Source: Roseburia zhanii (GTDB lineage Bacteria; Bacillota; Clostridia; Lachnospirales; Lachnospiraceae). Taken from it: a stretch of DNA of 41,168 nucleotides. A program made the position numbers and the translations under genes. The stretch spans positions 1-41,168 of the forward strand of contig NZ_JACOPH010000019.1 of the NCBI RefSeq assembly GCF_014287635.1, read 5' to 3'. Below are positions 23,320-31,147 of the stretch, piece after piece (within the stretch, counting starts at the first letter, position 1; every line of letters begins with the position of its first letter). The notes below the pieces were generated by a model. It did no database searches. It saw nothing but the letters and a program-made list of their open reading frames with translations, and was not told where the DNA came from.

Positions 23320-24930
23320 TCATTCGGGCAGGTCTACCTTGCCAACGAAAGAGTAATAAATATCAATGTCCTGTCTGCGTGTGCCGTTCTCGTCATAGCT
23401 GCACTCATGCACAACGATTTTCTCCACAAACTCACGCAAAAGGGTAGGGGTAAGTTCTTCAAAGCTGGTGTACTTGCGGACAACATTCATAAACTTTTCT
23501 GCGTTTACCGTGGCTTCCTGCGCTTTGGAAAGCTCTGCCCGGATAGCGGCGGCTCTCTCTTTCAGTTCTTTCTGCTCGGCTTCATAGTCTGCCGACAGCT
23601 CCGTGAAACGCTCGTCTGAAATGCGCCCGGTCACGCTGTCCTCATACAGCCGCTTGAAGATAGCGGATAACTCGCTGATACGCTTCTCGGCGGCTTCCAG
23701 CTCCTTTTTCCTTGCGGCGTTCCTGCGCTTGCCCCCGTCCTCGTTCTGCTCGATCAGCAGCTTCATAAACCGGGCTTCGTGCTTCGCTGCATAGCTGGTG
23801 ACTTTCCGCAGATTGTCGGTCACTCCGGCGGTCAACAGGTCGGTGCGGATAAAGTGCGCCGTACAGTCACGGGTACGCTTCTTGTAGCTCCCGCAGATAT
23901 AACAATCCTGCTTGCGGGTGGCGTTCTGGTAACGCTGCTGGTAAAGGACGCTGCCGCAGTCGGCACAAAAGAGTATGCCGGAGAATAAGCCCACTTCATC
24001 ATAGCGGTTCGGGCGTTTGCGCTGCTTGCGTAACTCCTGCACACGCTCCCACATCTGGGTGTCAATGATAGGCTCATGGTGGTTCTCGAAAATCGCCTGT
24101 TTCTCAATGGGGTTCTCTACGCTGTGCTTGGTCTTGTAGGACGGCTTCTCCGTCTTGAAGTTTACCAGACAGCCCGTGTACTCCCTGTTTTCAAGGATAT
24201 GTACCACGGTATTGGTCGCCCACTTGCACTCATAGCCGGGGTGGTAGCGGCGGGTGCTTCCCGTCCGACGGTATTCCAGCGTTCCCGGCGTGGGGATCTC
24301 CTGCTCTGTGAGCATACGGGCTATCTTGGTCGGCCCGTTCCCGGCAAGGCACAAGCTGTAAATCTGCCGCACAACAGGGGCGGCTTCCCCGTCAATGATA
24401 AAATTTTCGTCCTCGTCCATAAAGTAGCCGTATACGGGTTTGCTCGTGACGGGCTTCCCGCTCATACCCTTAGACCGTTTTACTGCTTTGATTTTCTTGC
24501 TCGTATCTCTCACCAGCCATTCGTTAAAAATGTTCCGCAGAGGGGCAAAATCATTGTCGCCCTGTGCGCTGTCCACTCCGTCATTGATAGCGATAAAGCG
24601 GACGCCTTTCTGTGGGAAAATCATTTCCGTATACATTCCCACTTGCAGATAGTTTCGCCCTAACCGTGACATATCCTTGACGATAACGGTGCCGACTTTT
24701 CCGGCTTCAATGTCCGCAAGCATGGCTTGAAAACCGGGTCTTTGGAAGTTCGCCCCAGAATAACCGTCATCTGTGTACCATTGCAGATTGGAAAAGCCGT
24801 TCTGCTTCGCATAGGTTTCAAGAATACGCTTCTGGTTTGAAATAGAATTGCTCTCACCTTGCAGCTCGTCCTCGTGGGATAATCTCGGATAAAGGGCGGT
24901 AATAAGGTTTCGGGTGGTCTGTCTTAACAT
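23320..24930 (-). CDS. Large serine recombinase of IME-A
   Basis: This 536-residue protein starts at ATG 24930 after GGAGG. The resolvase domain begins ITALYPRLSHEDE, with Ser18 as likely nucleophile, and includes DMSRLGRNYLQ. A recombinase domain follows (about 170-280), then a zinc ribbon (CADCGSVLYQQR...CYICGSYKKRTRDCTAHFI, about 315-355), a coiled coil (about 385-460) and a C-terminal tail. It belongs to the TnpX/TndX group but is shorter than TnpX. Its 3' end faces the junction in maff2, so it is the enzyme that integrates and excises IME-A. Confidence 0.93.
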   Translation of the reverse strand: MLRQTTRNLITALYPRLSHEDELQGESNSISNQKRILETYAKQNGFSNLQWYTDDGYSGANFQRPGFQAMLADIEAGKVGTVIVKDMSRLGRNYLQVGMYTEMIFPQKGVRFIAINDGVDSAQGDNDFAPLRNIFNEWLVRDTSKKIKAVKRSKGMSGKPVTSKPVYGYFMDEDENFIIDGEAAPVVRQIYSLCLAGNGPTKIARMLTEQEIPTPGTLEYRRTGSTRRYHPGYECKWATNTVVHILENREYTGCLVNFKTEKPSYKTKHSVENPIEKQAIFENHHEPIIDTQMWERVQELRKQRKRPNRYDEVGLFSGILFCADCGSVLYQQRYQNATRKQDCYICGSYKKRTRDCTAHFIRTDLLTAGVTDNLRKVTSYAAKHEARFMKLLIEQNEDGGKRRNAARKKELEAAEKRISELSAIFKRLYEDSVTGRISDERFTELSADYEAEQKELKERAAAIRAELSKAQEATVNAEKFMNVVRKYTSFEELTPTLLREFVEKIVVHECSYDENGTRRQDIDIYYSFVGKVDLPE

Positions 24931-25030
24931 AGTGTCCTCCATTTCCGACAGCCAGCCCCACTATTCCGTATGACTATCATACCACACGCCGGGGCTGGCT
25001 GTACAGTCCTTTCTGCTTCTTTACGTCCCG

Positions 25031-25213
25031 TCAAATTGCCGATTTTTGTGTAGCAGCTTCCGCTTCCAGCACTTTCAGCATTTTATCGGCGGCGGTGGCG
25101 GTGGTGTCCTGCTTGAAATAGCCGGAAACGACAAGGACAGAATTACCTATGCGGATTTCCGTCACGCAATCCGGGCGGCGGGTGCTGCGGTCATTCTTTG
25201 GGGTGTTGGTCAT
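25031..25213 (-). CDS. TnpW-like transposon-encoded small protein
   Basis: This 60-residue protein starts at ATG 25213, overlapping the stop codon of the DnaC-like gene by ATGA. The core TEIRIGNSVLVVSGYFKQDTTATAADKMLKVLEAE matches small proteins commonly called TnpW beside serine recombinases in clostridial mobilizable elements. The role is unproven, possibly directionality or regulation. IME-B has a counterpart at 35175-35348 in the same place relative to its recombinase. Confidence 0.7.
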   Translation of the reverse strand: MTNTPKNDRSTRRPDCVTEIRIGNSVLVVSGYFKQDTTATAADKMLKVLEAEAATQKSAI

Positions 25214-26067
25214 AGGCGGCTCTCCTTTCTGTTCATCAGCTTTTTCAGTTGTCCCATTTTCTCCTGCGCCGTGGCTTTTCGGAAGTTGCTCCCGGTAAAG
25301 CGGACAGGAGAACACATTTCAATCAGACGGTCATAAATGCGGGCGTGGGCGGTGTCCTCCGGGTGCTGCAAGTCCTCCAGCGTGAGATTAGTCGTGACGA
25401 TCAGCGGCCTGCCGCTGCGGTAACGGCTGTCAATCACGTTGTAGACCTGCTCTAAGCCGTATTCCGTTCCCCGTTCCATTCCAAAATCGTCAAGGATAAG
25501 CAGCGGGAAGCTGCAAAGTCGGGAGATATATTCATTCCTGCCCTCAAAGCTGGCGGCAAGGTCACCCAATATCAATGCAAAGTTTGTCATGCACACGGGG
25601 ATTTCACGCTCCATAAGGGCATTTGCGATACAGCCCGCAAAATAGCTCTTGCCTGTGCCAACGCCGCCCCATAGCAGATAGCCAATGTTGCGCTCTTTCA
25701 TGGTTTCCCAGTTCTCCACATAGAAATGGGCGTGTTCCATTTGCGGGCACTTGCCGTTGTCGTTCTCAAACGTCCAGCCCTGCATAGCCGGGTCTGTAAA
25801 GCCCCGCCGCTTCAACCGCTCGACAGTTTCAAGGTGACTGCGCTGTTTCTCTGCGGCTTCCCGTTCCTCACGCTCTGCCCGCTGGCAGTCACATTCTGCC
25901 GGGTGGCGGTCACGCCCCAGCCATGCGGCGGTTTCTTTGGGGAAATAGCCCTCTTTGGGCTTGTGGCACTTCCCGCAGTATAAAAGCCCGTCCTCGCCGG
26001 TGTAGTCCTCCGGCTCCGGCGTGGTGTCGGTCATATTCAAAATCATTTCATCAAATCCATTCGTCAT
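25210..26067 (-). CDS. DnaC/IstB-like AAA+ helicase loader
   Basis: This 285-residue ATPase has an N-terminal zinc-binding part (CGKCHKP...CDCQ, about 31-60). The AAA+ core has Walker A GGVGTGKS (about 134-141) and Walker B LLILDDFG. DnaC-type proteins load the replicative helicase. Paired with the initiator just upstream, it suggests that the excised circle of IME-A replicates. Both gene junctions are 4-base ATGA overlaps, so initiator, loader and TnpW form a tightly coupled operon. Confidence 0.88.
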   Translation of the reverse strand: MTNGFDEMILNMTDTTPEPEDYTGEDGLLYCGKCHKPKEGYFPKETAAWLGRDRHPAECDCQRAEREEREAAEKQRSHLETVERLKRRGFTDPAMQGWTFENDNGKCPQMEHAHFYVENWETMKERNIGYLLWGGVGTGKSYFAGCIANALMEREIPVCMTNFALILGDLAASFEGRNEYISRLCSFPLLILDDFGMERGTEYGLEQVYNVIDSRYRSGRPLIVTTNLTLEDLQHPEDTAHARIYDRLIEMCSPVRFTGSNFRKATAQEKMGQLKKLMNRKESRL

Positions 26068-26822
26068 AAGCTCTCGCCCTCCTTACAGGTATAATCGGGT
26101 ATGCCCTTTTTCGGGGCTTTCTTGGCTGCGTCCTCCTGCGCCCACTTGAAAATCGTGGCTGCATGGCTCTTGTATTTCCTCCCGCTGGAAGCGATATGGC
26201 AGGATAGGCGGTCAATGTAATACTCCCACTTGCCGGGAAGCTCTGTTTTCAGCCCGTCAAGCTCCGTATCGGAAAGAATGACATTGTGGTATCTGCCATA
26301 GGCGGCGGGGGCGGGGTGTCCCGTTTCTAACTCTCTCTCTTTTTCTATTTCTATATCTATCTCTTTCTCTATCTCTATCTCTGGTGGACAAATGTCCGCT
26401 CGATATGGTGGACATTTGTCCGCCCCTGTCTGCGGCAGGGCTTTTTGTTCCTGCAAAGCCAGCCGCGCCCTGCGCTTGCGCTCCCCCTCGGTAGAGGACT
26501 GGCCGATTAAAAGCTCAATGTTGCTCATGTAGAGTGCGCCGCTTGGCAAAGGCTCCACAAGCCCCAGCTTCATAAAGATTTTCAAAGCTCTCTCTACGGT
26601 ACCTACCTGCTGGCGGGTAATGGTCGCAATCATCTGGGCGGTGTAGGGGATATTCTCGTCAAGCTGCAATTTCCCGCCGTTTTTCAGCGATTTCAAGTAC
26701 AGCTTCAAGAGAATGTTGGAATAGATAACGCCGTCCTGCATACTTTCCAGCAGAACGATTGCATCATCGTCAAAATAGCTCTCTTTCAGCTTGAGGTAGT
26801 AATATTTGCGGTTATCTGCCAT
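26064..26822 (-). CDS. Replication initiator / replisome organizer
   Basis: This 252-residue protein starts at ATG 26822. The N-terminal winged helix (about 1-125: KYYYLKLKESYFDDDAIVLLESMQDG...YTAQMIATITRQQVGTVERALKIF) matches phage replisome-organizer proteins found in clostridial mobile elements. A linker with CPPYRADICPPE and a Glu/Ile/Lys repeat follows. The C-terminal domain (about 180-252) has YHNVILSDTELDGLK and SHAATIFKWAQEDA. Together with the DnaC-like loader it probably starts replication of excised IME-A. The DNA encoding the linker contains two 12-bp palindromes and a pyrimidine-rich repeat and is a candidate origin. Confidence 0.82.
   Translation of the reverse strand: MADNRKYYYLKLKESYFDDDAIVLLESMQDGVIYSNILLKLYLKSLKNGGKLQLDENIPYTAQMIATITRQQVGTVERALKIFMKLGLVEPLPSGALYMSNIELLIGQSSTEGERKRRARLALQEQKALPQTGADKCPPYRADICPPEIEIEKEIDIEIEKERELETGHPAPAAYGRYHNVILSDTELDGLKTELPGKWEYYIDRLSCHIASSGRKYKSHAATIFKWAQEDAAKKAPKKGIPDYTCKEGESL
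26326..26423. repeat. CT-rich microsatellite plus two 12-bp palindromes inside the initiator gene
   Basis: At 26326-26381 the plus strand is an almost pure C/T/A run built from TCTATC and TCTCTT units, encoding Glu-Ile-Lys repeats. Next to it are GGACAAATGTCC (26386-26397) and GGACATTTGTCC (26410-26421), each preceded by TGGT and 24 bases apart. A low-melting tract beside iteron-like palindromes within an initiator gene is a common origin layout. Confidence 0.5.
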
Positions 26823-27003
26823 AGGCTGCGTCCTCCTTTTTCCAGCGTTTGGAATAATAGCGAGGGCATAGTATGATAACCGCCCGGAAGCTCTGTTTGC
26901 AGTCACGGGTGCAGCCCCGGCATAGGTCGTTGTAAGTGATACGGTTGCGGTGGTTGAGGAAGAAAGACCATTCCAGCCGCCGCTTCTTGCTCATTCTCGG
27001 CAA
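26812..27003 (-). CDS. Small Cys-containing basic protein
   Basis: This 63-residue ORF starts at TTG 27003, seven bases after GGAG, the best-placed start. It overlaps the initiator start by 11 bases. It contains RCRG-like CRGCTRDCKQSF and a later single cysteine, with many Arg/Lys residues, suggesting a small zinc-binding nucleic-acid protein. No named family is recognised. Overlap with the initiator supports translation. Confidence 0.55.
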   Translation of the reverse strand: MPRMSKKRRLEWSFFLNHRNRITYNDLCRGCTRDCKQSFRAVIILCPRYYSKRWKKEDAAYGR

Positions 27004-27189
27004 TGGTAAGCTCCTTTCTGCCGTTCCTATCGGTGTAGCGGGATAGGGGGCATTTTCTGTATGTTCTCGGTATCATTTTCGGGCTTTTTCTGCCCTGTAA
27101 GCCCCGTTTGGAAGTCGGGGAGTATTGCGGTAAGGGTTCATATCATACCTGTATTTTTGTAGGGTTTCGGTATCATTTCGGGGCGGTCT
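27004..27189. other. Noncoding spacer
   Basis: No supported ORF lies between the small Cys protein and the relaxase 3' region. TTCGGTATCATTTCGGG and CTCGGTATCATTTTCGGG occur near 27165 and 27065, a pair of about 17-base near-identical direct repeats. They could bind a regulator or the initiator. Confidence 0.4.
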
Positions 27190-27297
27190 TTAACGCTCCT
27201 GTTCACGCTTTTTCTGCTGGCTCGGTGCGCCCCTTAAAATCTGGTCGATATTGCGTCTGACTGTCTGAAGCTCCTGCGCCCGCTGGCGTTTCTCCCG

Positions 27298-28821
27298 CTA
27301 GTCGTTATATCCGGCGTTCTTCTGGACGGTAAGCTGCTCAATCTCCCTTTGCAGGGCTTTGCTGGCTGGCAGCTTGGTTATTCCATGCTCCCGGAAATAA
27401 CGGGCGGCTGTGTCCGCTATGATAAAATCGCTTTCGTGCTGTTCCCGGTAGGCTCTCCGGGCTTTCTCCGATTTCTGCGCTTTCAGACCGTCACGGGCGG
27501 GCTTCGTGCCGATATAGCCCAAAAGGTTGCGCTGCAATTCCTTTTTCTCCCGGATAGCGGCTTCCAGCCCTTTCAGTCCGGCAAGGCTCTCCTGCGTGGC
27601 GGTGTTGGCTGCGGAAATGGCAGCGTCCAGCTCGTCCGGGGAAGAAAAGCCATACTGCTGGTAGAGCATGAGGGTAGCCGACATCTGTTTGAGGTTGTGC
27701 ATGGTCGCCCACTTCTCATAGCCCCGTCCTTTCCCCTCGGCTCGCTTGGCGGCTATGTCTACCATGCGCTGTACAGCGTCATTGTTCGGGGCGTTTTTCG
27801 CTTCTTTTTTCGTCCGTAAGCGGTCTTTGATACTGCCGGGGTATTCCGCTATGGCTGCGGGTTTTTCGGCGGCTCTGGCGGCGTTCTGCTCCAAAACGGA
27901 GAGGACAGCAGCCCGGTCAAAATCGTCCCCCAGCTTCCGGGCGGTAATTGGCTTCGTCCTGTCCGGCGTGAGGTAACTTAGCCGCCCCCGGCTCTCCTTG
28001 ACGGTCACACCATGCCGGAGAAGCAGGGCGGCAAACTCATCAAAGCCGGAAGCAGCGGCAAGGGCTTCCCGGATAGTCCGGCGCAGCTTCGCCTTATCCG
28101 TTTCAAACTTGGTCTGCCGGGGCGCGATACCGTCCGCAGCAATAGGGGCGTTGGCTCTGTCAAGGGCAGCCTGTCCTTTCTTCTGCGCCCAATACTCACG
28201 CTCGGTAATGCGTTCTTTGCTGCCGTTCAAAAGGTCTATCTGGTAAAGCCCCTCGCTGTGGCACATCTCCATGACTTCGGCTTTCAGATAGTTCATAGCT
28301 GCGTCCGTACAGCGGTGCTTGCAGCCTGCTTTCCTGTCCGCTGGCCTGTCCATGTGGGGCAGCATGGGAACCTCCGCAATCCGCAGACTGTTAATGACGA
28401 TATGCACATGGATATTTTCGGTGTGGCTGTGTCCGTCCGGGTGGGTGCAGACAAGGGCCTGGTGTCCGGGGAAATGCTCGGCGCAGAACTTCTCGCCCAG
28501 CTCCTGCGCCCGATCAACGGTCAAGCCGTTGTCCGGGCCGTCCCGTGGGTCAAAGCTGATGATGTAGTGGTGGCTCTTTACGTCCTCCCGTTTCTGGTTC
28601 TTGCCGTAGCGGAGATTGGAGCGCATACAGGCAACGGCAAAATCCTCCCCGCCACAATTCAGAGAGGATATGCGGTAGTCTACCCTCGGTATGAGCCGCC
28701 CGTCTGCGTCAAGGGTGGGCTTCATGGTAAACTCGTCATGCTCGAATGTGAGGTATTTTTCAGCGTCCCCGTAGTTGGCATTTTTAGAGCTGATATGTTT
28801 GAGTATCGCCAACGGCTTCAC
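27298..28821 (-). CDS. Mobilization relaxase of IME-A, with in-frame amber codon near the 3' end
   Basis: This 507-residue relaxase starts at GTG 28821. The N-terminal domain (about 1-200) begins LKHISSKNANYGDAEKYLTF. It has HHYIISFDPRD and THPDGHSHTENIHVHIVINSLR, where the histidine cluster binds the catalytic metal of VirD2/MobA-type relaxases. The C-terminal part is helical. Translation stops at TAG (27298-27300) after NAGYND. The same frame continues for 35 codons (starting REKRQRAQELQTVRRNIDQIL, ending at TAA 27190) and looks like the normal relaxase tail. The TAG is probably a point mutation of a tyrosine codon. The catalytic domain is intact, so activity may remain. Confidence 0.88.
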   Translation of the reverse strand: MKPLAILKHISSKNANYGDAEKYLTFEHDEFTMKPTLDADGRLIPRVDYRISSLNCGGEDFAVACMRSNLRYGKNQKREDVKSHHYIISFDPRDGPDNGLTVDRAQELGEKFCAEHFPGHQALVCTHPDGHSHTENIHVHIVINSLRIAEVPMLPHMDRPADRKAGCKHRCTDAAMNYLKAEVMEMCHSEGLYQIDLLNGSKERITEREYWAQKKGQAALDRANAPIAADGIAPRQTKFETDKAKLRRTIREALAAASGFDEFAALLLRHGVTVKESRGRLSYLTPDRTKPITARKLGDDFDRAAVLSVLEQNAARAAEKPAAIAEYPGSIKDRLRTKKEAKNAPNNDAVQRMVDIAAKRAEGKGRGYEKWATMHNLKQMSATLMLYQQYGFSSPDELDAAISAANTATQESLAGLKGLEAAIREKKELQRNLLGYIGTKPARDGLKAQKSEKARRAYREQHESDFIIADTAARYFREHGITKLPASKALQREIEQLTVQKNAGYND

Positions 28822-29182
28822 CTACTTTCTGCAAGACTTCAAACTTCAAGGCGGCAAGGTCGGCGGCGGCTCCCCGCACTTCCTTTTCCAGCCCCCGGTA
28901 GGGGCTTCCGTATTCGTTCAGGCTCCGGGCAATCTGGTTTAAGTTGCCGCCGATTTTCCCGTACTCTGCCGTGAGCTTGGAGAGGGCGGCAAGCAGCCCG
29001 TCATTGACCGGGGAAACGGTGACAATGGGGCGTATGGTCGCTTTCCGTATGGCTTGCCGGATAAACTCGGACTGGCTGATTTCATAAGCCGCCAGCCGCC
29101 CGGTGAAGTCGGCGTATTCTTCATCGGTCATGCGGGTCTTTACCACATGACGGCGGTGGGGCGTATTGTATTTCTTTCGCAT
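28784..29182 (-). CDS. mobC: MobC-like relaxosome protein of IME-A
   Basis: This 132-residue protein starts at ATG 29182 after GGAGG. It has a basic start (MRKKYNTPHRRHVVKTRMTDEEY), a ribbon-helix-helix-like segment and the MobC motif GKIGGNLNQIARSLNEYG. It binds oriT with the relaxase. It overlaps the relaxase start by 38 bases. The oriT-like hairpin lies 41 bases upstream of its start. Confidence 0.85.
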   Translation of the reverse strand: MRKKYNTPHRRHVVKTRMTDEEYADFTGRLAAYEISQSEFIRQAIRKATIRPIVTVSPVNDGLLAALSKLTAEYGKIGGNLNQIARSLNEYGSPYRGLEKEVRGAAADLAALKFEVLQKVGEAVGDTQTYQL

Positions 29183-29222
29183 GGTCTGTGACCTCCTTTC
29201 TCGCCCGACAGGGCGCATAGCA

Positions 29223-29250
29223 GGGTTTGGGGAAGGCACTCCCCAACAAG
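29223..29250 (+). other. oriT-like site of IME-A
   Basis: GGGTTTGGGGA, a short loop, then TCCCCAACAAG. It shares the GGGTTTGGG...CCCAACAAG core with the sites in ICE-C and IME-B, and lies immediately upstream of mobC. Confidence 0.6.
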
Positions 29251-29380
29251 ATTCCCGCAGGGGCAAAAATAAGCGGAGAGCGAATTTTGGCACCTCGGTA
29301 GAATCTTGCTCTGAAAAACTCCGGCGTTCCCCGGCTCCCGTCCTTTCCGCTAACAAAACGTTTCAAAAGGGCTTTGCTAC

Positions 29381-29509
29381 CCGCTATTCCGGCTTATCTT
29401 GAAAATTTTCCTTTCACTACCTACAACACCACGCAAAGCAAAATGGACGGAGATTTTTAGAATTTCCCCTCTATTCCCTACAACACCACGCAAGCCGGAA
29501 TAGGCGGAC
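29381..29509. repeat. Nested direct and inverted repeats upstream of IME-A mob genes
   Basis: CCTACAACACCACGCAA occurs twice (29420-29436 and 29477-29493), 57 bases apart. An outer inverted pair, CTATTCCGGCTT (about 29385-29396) and AAGCCGGAATAG (about 29492-29503), encloses both. This region between oriT and the helix-turn-helix gene has no ORF. It may bind MobC or a regulator, or be part of a replication origin. Confidence 0.55.
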
Positions 29510-29631
29510 AATGGCAGTATTTTTTTCTTTGATACCCTCTACGGATAAGTAAGGGATTTTGCCAACTGCGGCGGCTATTTTCCCTTTTGTTTTTTCATAC
29601 TGGGGATTTTCAAAAATGCCAAACAGGAACG

Positions 29632-29670
29632 AAAAAAAGCAGCAAATCTGTTGAATAGATTTACTGCTTT
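29632..29670 (-). terminator. Intrinsic terminator of the IME-A sigma/HTH operon
   Basis: On the minus strand AAAGCAG.AGATTT-type arms (29636-29649 with 29657-29670) form a 13-pair stem with one mismatch and a 7-base loop, followed by a run of seven T. It lies 46 bases beyond the helix-turn-helix gene stop codon. Confidence 0.8.
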
Positions 29671-29715
29671 CTGGTTGCCGGCGAAGCGGCGGTTATTCAG
29701 TTGTAGGCGGTAGGG

Positions 29716-29919
29716 CTATCTCCCAAAGCGGAACTTGAAAATAGCTGTGAGAAGCGTCTGGGTGATGTAGTCCTCTGTATCTTGGTCTACCCGTCCATTC
29801 ACACGGGCGGCACATTGTATGCGGCGGCGGTAATACTGCAATACAGTTCCCACCGCTTCCGGCTCCCCGCTGGCGGCTTGGACGATTGTTTCATAGGGGA
29901 GAAGCCTATTATTTCTCAT
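29716..29919 (-). CDS. Helix-turn-helix conjugation regulator (Orf8-like)
   Basis: This 67-residue protein starts at ATG 29919. The PYETIVQAASGEPEAVGTVLQYYRRRIQ segment and the DTEDYITQTLLTAIFKFRF ending match the small HTH protein that follows the sigma factor in Tn916-type elements. It overlaps the sigma gene by 11 bases. It probably acts with that sigma factor. IME-B carries a homologue at 34474-34716. Confidence 0.8.
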   Translation of the reverse strand: MRNNRLLPYETIVQAASGEPEAVGTVLQYYRRRIQCAARVNGRVDQDTEDYITQTLLTAIFKFRFGR

Positions 29920-30355
29920 ATGCCATTCCCTCCATTTCCGCTTGGAGCTGCCGTAGGGCTTTTCGGATATGGTAGCCCGCTGTGCTGCGGCTGCGCCCGT
30001 ACTGTCTGCCAATTTCGTGCTGTGGAATACGCTTGAAAAAGGACAGGTAAATCATTTCCCGCTCCCGTTCGTCCAGCCGTGACAGGGCTTCCGCAAGTAA
30101 ACCGCTGCTGAAAATGACCGTATCGCCGCAAAGGGTAAGTATGTATTCCTCGTCCGGCTCCGGGGCTTGGAAATATTCATCTGTCGTGCCTAAAGGGTAG
30201 TGCTTTTCGTCTGTGAGGTATTCAAGGGATATTTCTCTTTTGTGCTTCCTGCTCCGTGTCCTCGCTGCGTTGATCGTTGCATTTCGGATAACGACTTTGC
30301 AAAAGGCATGGAAAGTGTACTCGATATGTTCCCGATATTCTTCTGTACAGGTCAT
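29909..30355 (-). CDS. Sigma-70-family factor of IME-A
   Basis: This 148-residue protein has a region-2-like N-terminus (about 1-60: HAFCKVVIRNATINAARTRSRKHKREISLE) and a clear region 4 (about 90-140: ALSRLDEREREMIYLSFFKRIPQHEIGRQYGRSRSTAGYHIRKALRQL). It resembles Orf7 of Tn916. It probably directs transcription of element genes. The unusual double inverted repeat at 30463-30536 lies upstream of the gene. Confidence 0.88.
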   Translation of the reverse strand: MTCTEEYREHIEYTFHAFCKVVIRNATINAARTRSRKHKREISLEYLTDEKHYPLGTTDEYFQAPEPDEEYILTLCGDTVIFSSGLLAEALSRLDEREREMIYLSFFKRIPQHEIGRQYGRSRSTAGYHIRKALRQLQAEMEGMAYEK

Positions 30356-30462
30356 GGAAAATCCCCCTTTCCTCCCAAAAGGGCTGTGGCTGGTTAGTAG
30401 TTGCTTTTTATGATAGTAAGGGGCGGCAGCACTTTAGGCTGTCGCTCCTTGACTGCCTAACT

Positions 30463-30536
30463 GCAAAACCGGGCGGGGCTGTCAACGGCGGGCGAAGCCC
30501 GTTCATCTTGACCGTTGACTGGCTCGGCCGGGTTTG
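30463..30536. repeat. Long imperfect inverted repeat with inner hairpin
   Basis: GCAAAACCGGGCGGGGCTGT and the following CAACGG (30463-30488) are an imperfect inverted copy of CCGTTGACTGGCTCGGCCGG and the following GTTTGC (30512-30536). Between the arms GGGCGAAGCCC forms a second hairpin. No T run follows. It marks the last GC-rich sequence before an AT-rich segment and may be near the IME-A end. Confidence 0.5.
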
Positions 30537-30540
30537 CTAT

Positions 30541-30845
30541 TTATCCGGCAAACTTGAATTGAGATTTCATATATTCCAAGGGATTTAATAACTGTTATAT
30601 TTTATTATCAAATATCTCTCAATCCCTTGAAAACACAAAGTTTATCGCAGGTGAGCTTTCCCTTATTGTTTCCCTTGCGTTATATCGTCCCACCAGTGTT
30701 TACGAACTCTGATAAGGGCAAAAACAAGGGCAAGAAAATTATATAAAACAGTATAACACAAAATAAAAGTGACATTGTGAACTGATTGAAATGCTTCTGA
30801 TTTTTGCAACAAATGATTGATTTAACGATAAGGAGATTTAATACG
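30541..30845. other. AT-rich segment between IME-A and IME-B
   Basis: Base composition drops sharply at about 30541. CCAAGGGATT (about 30574-30583) and AATCCCTTGA (about 30619-30628) form an inverted pair. No gene is supported. A leftward open frame at 30680-30883 is hydrophobic low complexity and lacks a ribosome-binding site. The segment probably holds the promoter and AAGGAG leader of the truncated small gene that follows. Confidence 0.4.
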
Positions 30846-30932
30846 ATGAGAACAATATTTGCAGAATACAATCCCAAGCGCAACAGTATTGATGTTTACA
30901 CCTCTGTTGGCTATATGCTCCGCATTGACTGT
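30846..30932 (+). pseudogene. DUF6061-like small protein, 3' truncated
   Basis: ATG 30846 follows AAGGAG. The frame reads MRTIFAEYNPKRNSIDVYTS and then VGYMLRIDC, the conserved start of a small protein family of clostridial mobile elements that I recall as DUF6061. After 29 codons homology stops and the frame enters the antisense of the truncated IME-B relaxase. The missing C-terminal half (about 60 residues) is not in the window. Confidence 0.55.
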
Positions 30933-31147
30933 TCTCCCACCGCAAAGGATTGTATCAAGTGCCGCCCTAAATGTGTGCCGCGATCTCCGGCAGCTTCCCG
31001 CGTCCATGCAAACTCAATATCGGCGGTTTCCAGCCCGCAGCCGAAAGAGGACGCAAGCAGCTTCCCGTCTGTCTTTTCGGGATTTAAGATATAGTCTATC
31101 GCAGCCTTTAAGGTTGATTTAATAGGGTGCGTCTTTGTAACCGCCAT
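30932..31147 (-). pseudogene. Relaxase of IME-B, N-terminal 72 codons only
   Basis: The frame begins MAVTKTHPIKSTLKAAIDYI and continues SSFGCGLETADIEFAWTREA and THLGRHLIQSFAVGE. These are the first motifs of Tn4451/Tn916-group MobA/VirD2-like relaxases, including the catalytic-region start, but the histidine triad that should follow is absent. At about 30932 the sequence changes to the antisense of the DUF6061-like gene, and the frame stops six codons later. IME-B therefore has no working relaxase of its own in this assembly. Confidence 0.8.

Noticed and set aside
26326..26381. CRISPR-like or tandem repeat array
   Set aside because: Units are 6 bases with no spacers. It encodes an in-frame Glu/Ile/Lys linker, so it is a coding microsatellite.
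28012..28974. 320-codon plus-strand frame
   Set aside because: Antisense shadow of the IME-A relaxase.
30680..30883. Leftward hydrophobic 67-codon frame
   Set aside because: AT-rich low complexity with no ribosome-binding site, partly opposite the DUF6061-like start.
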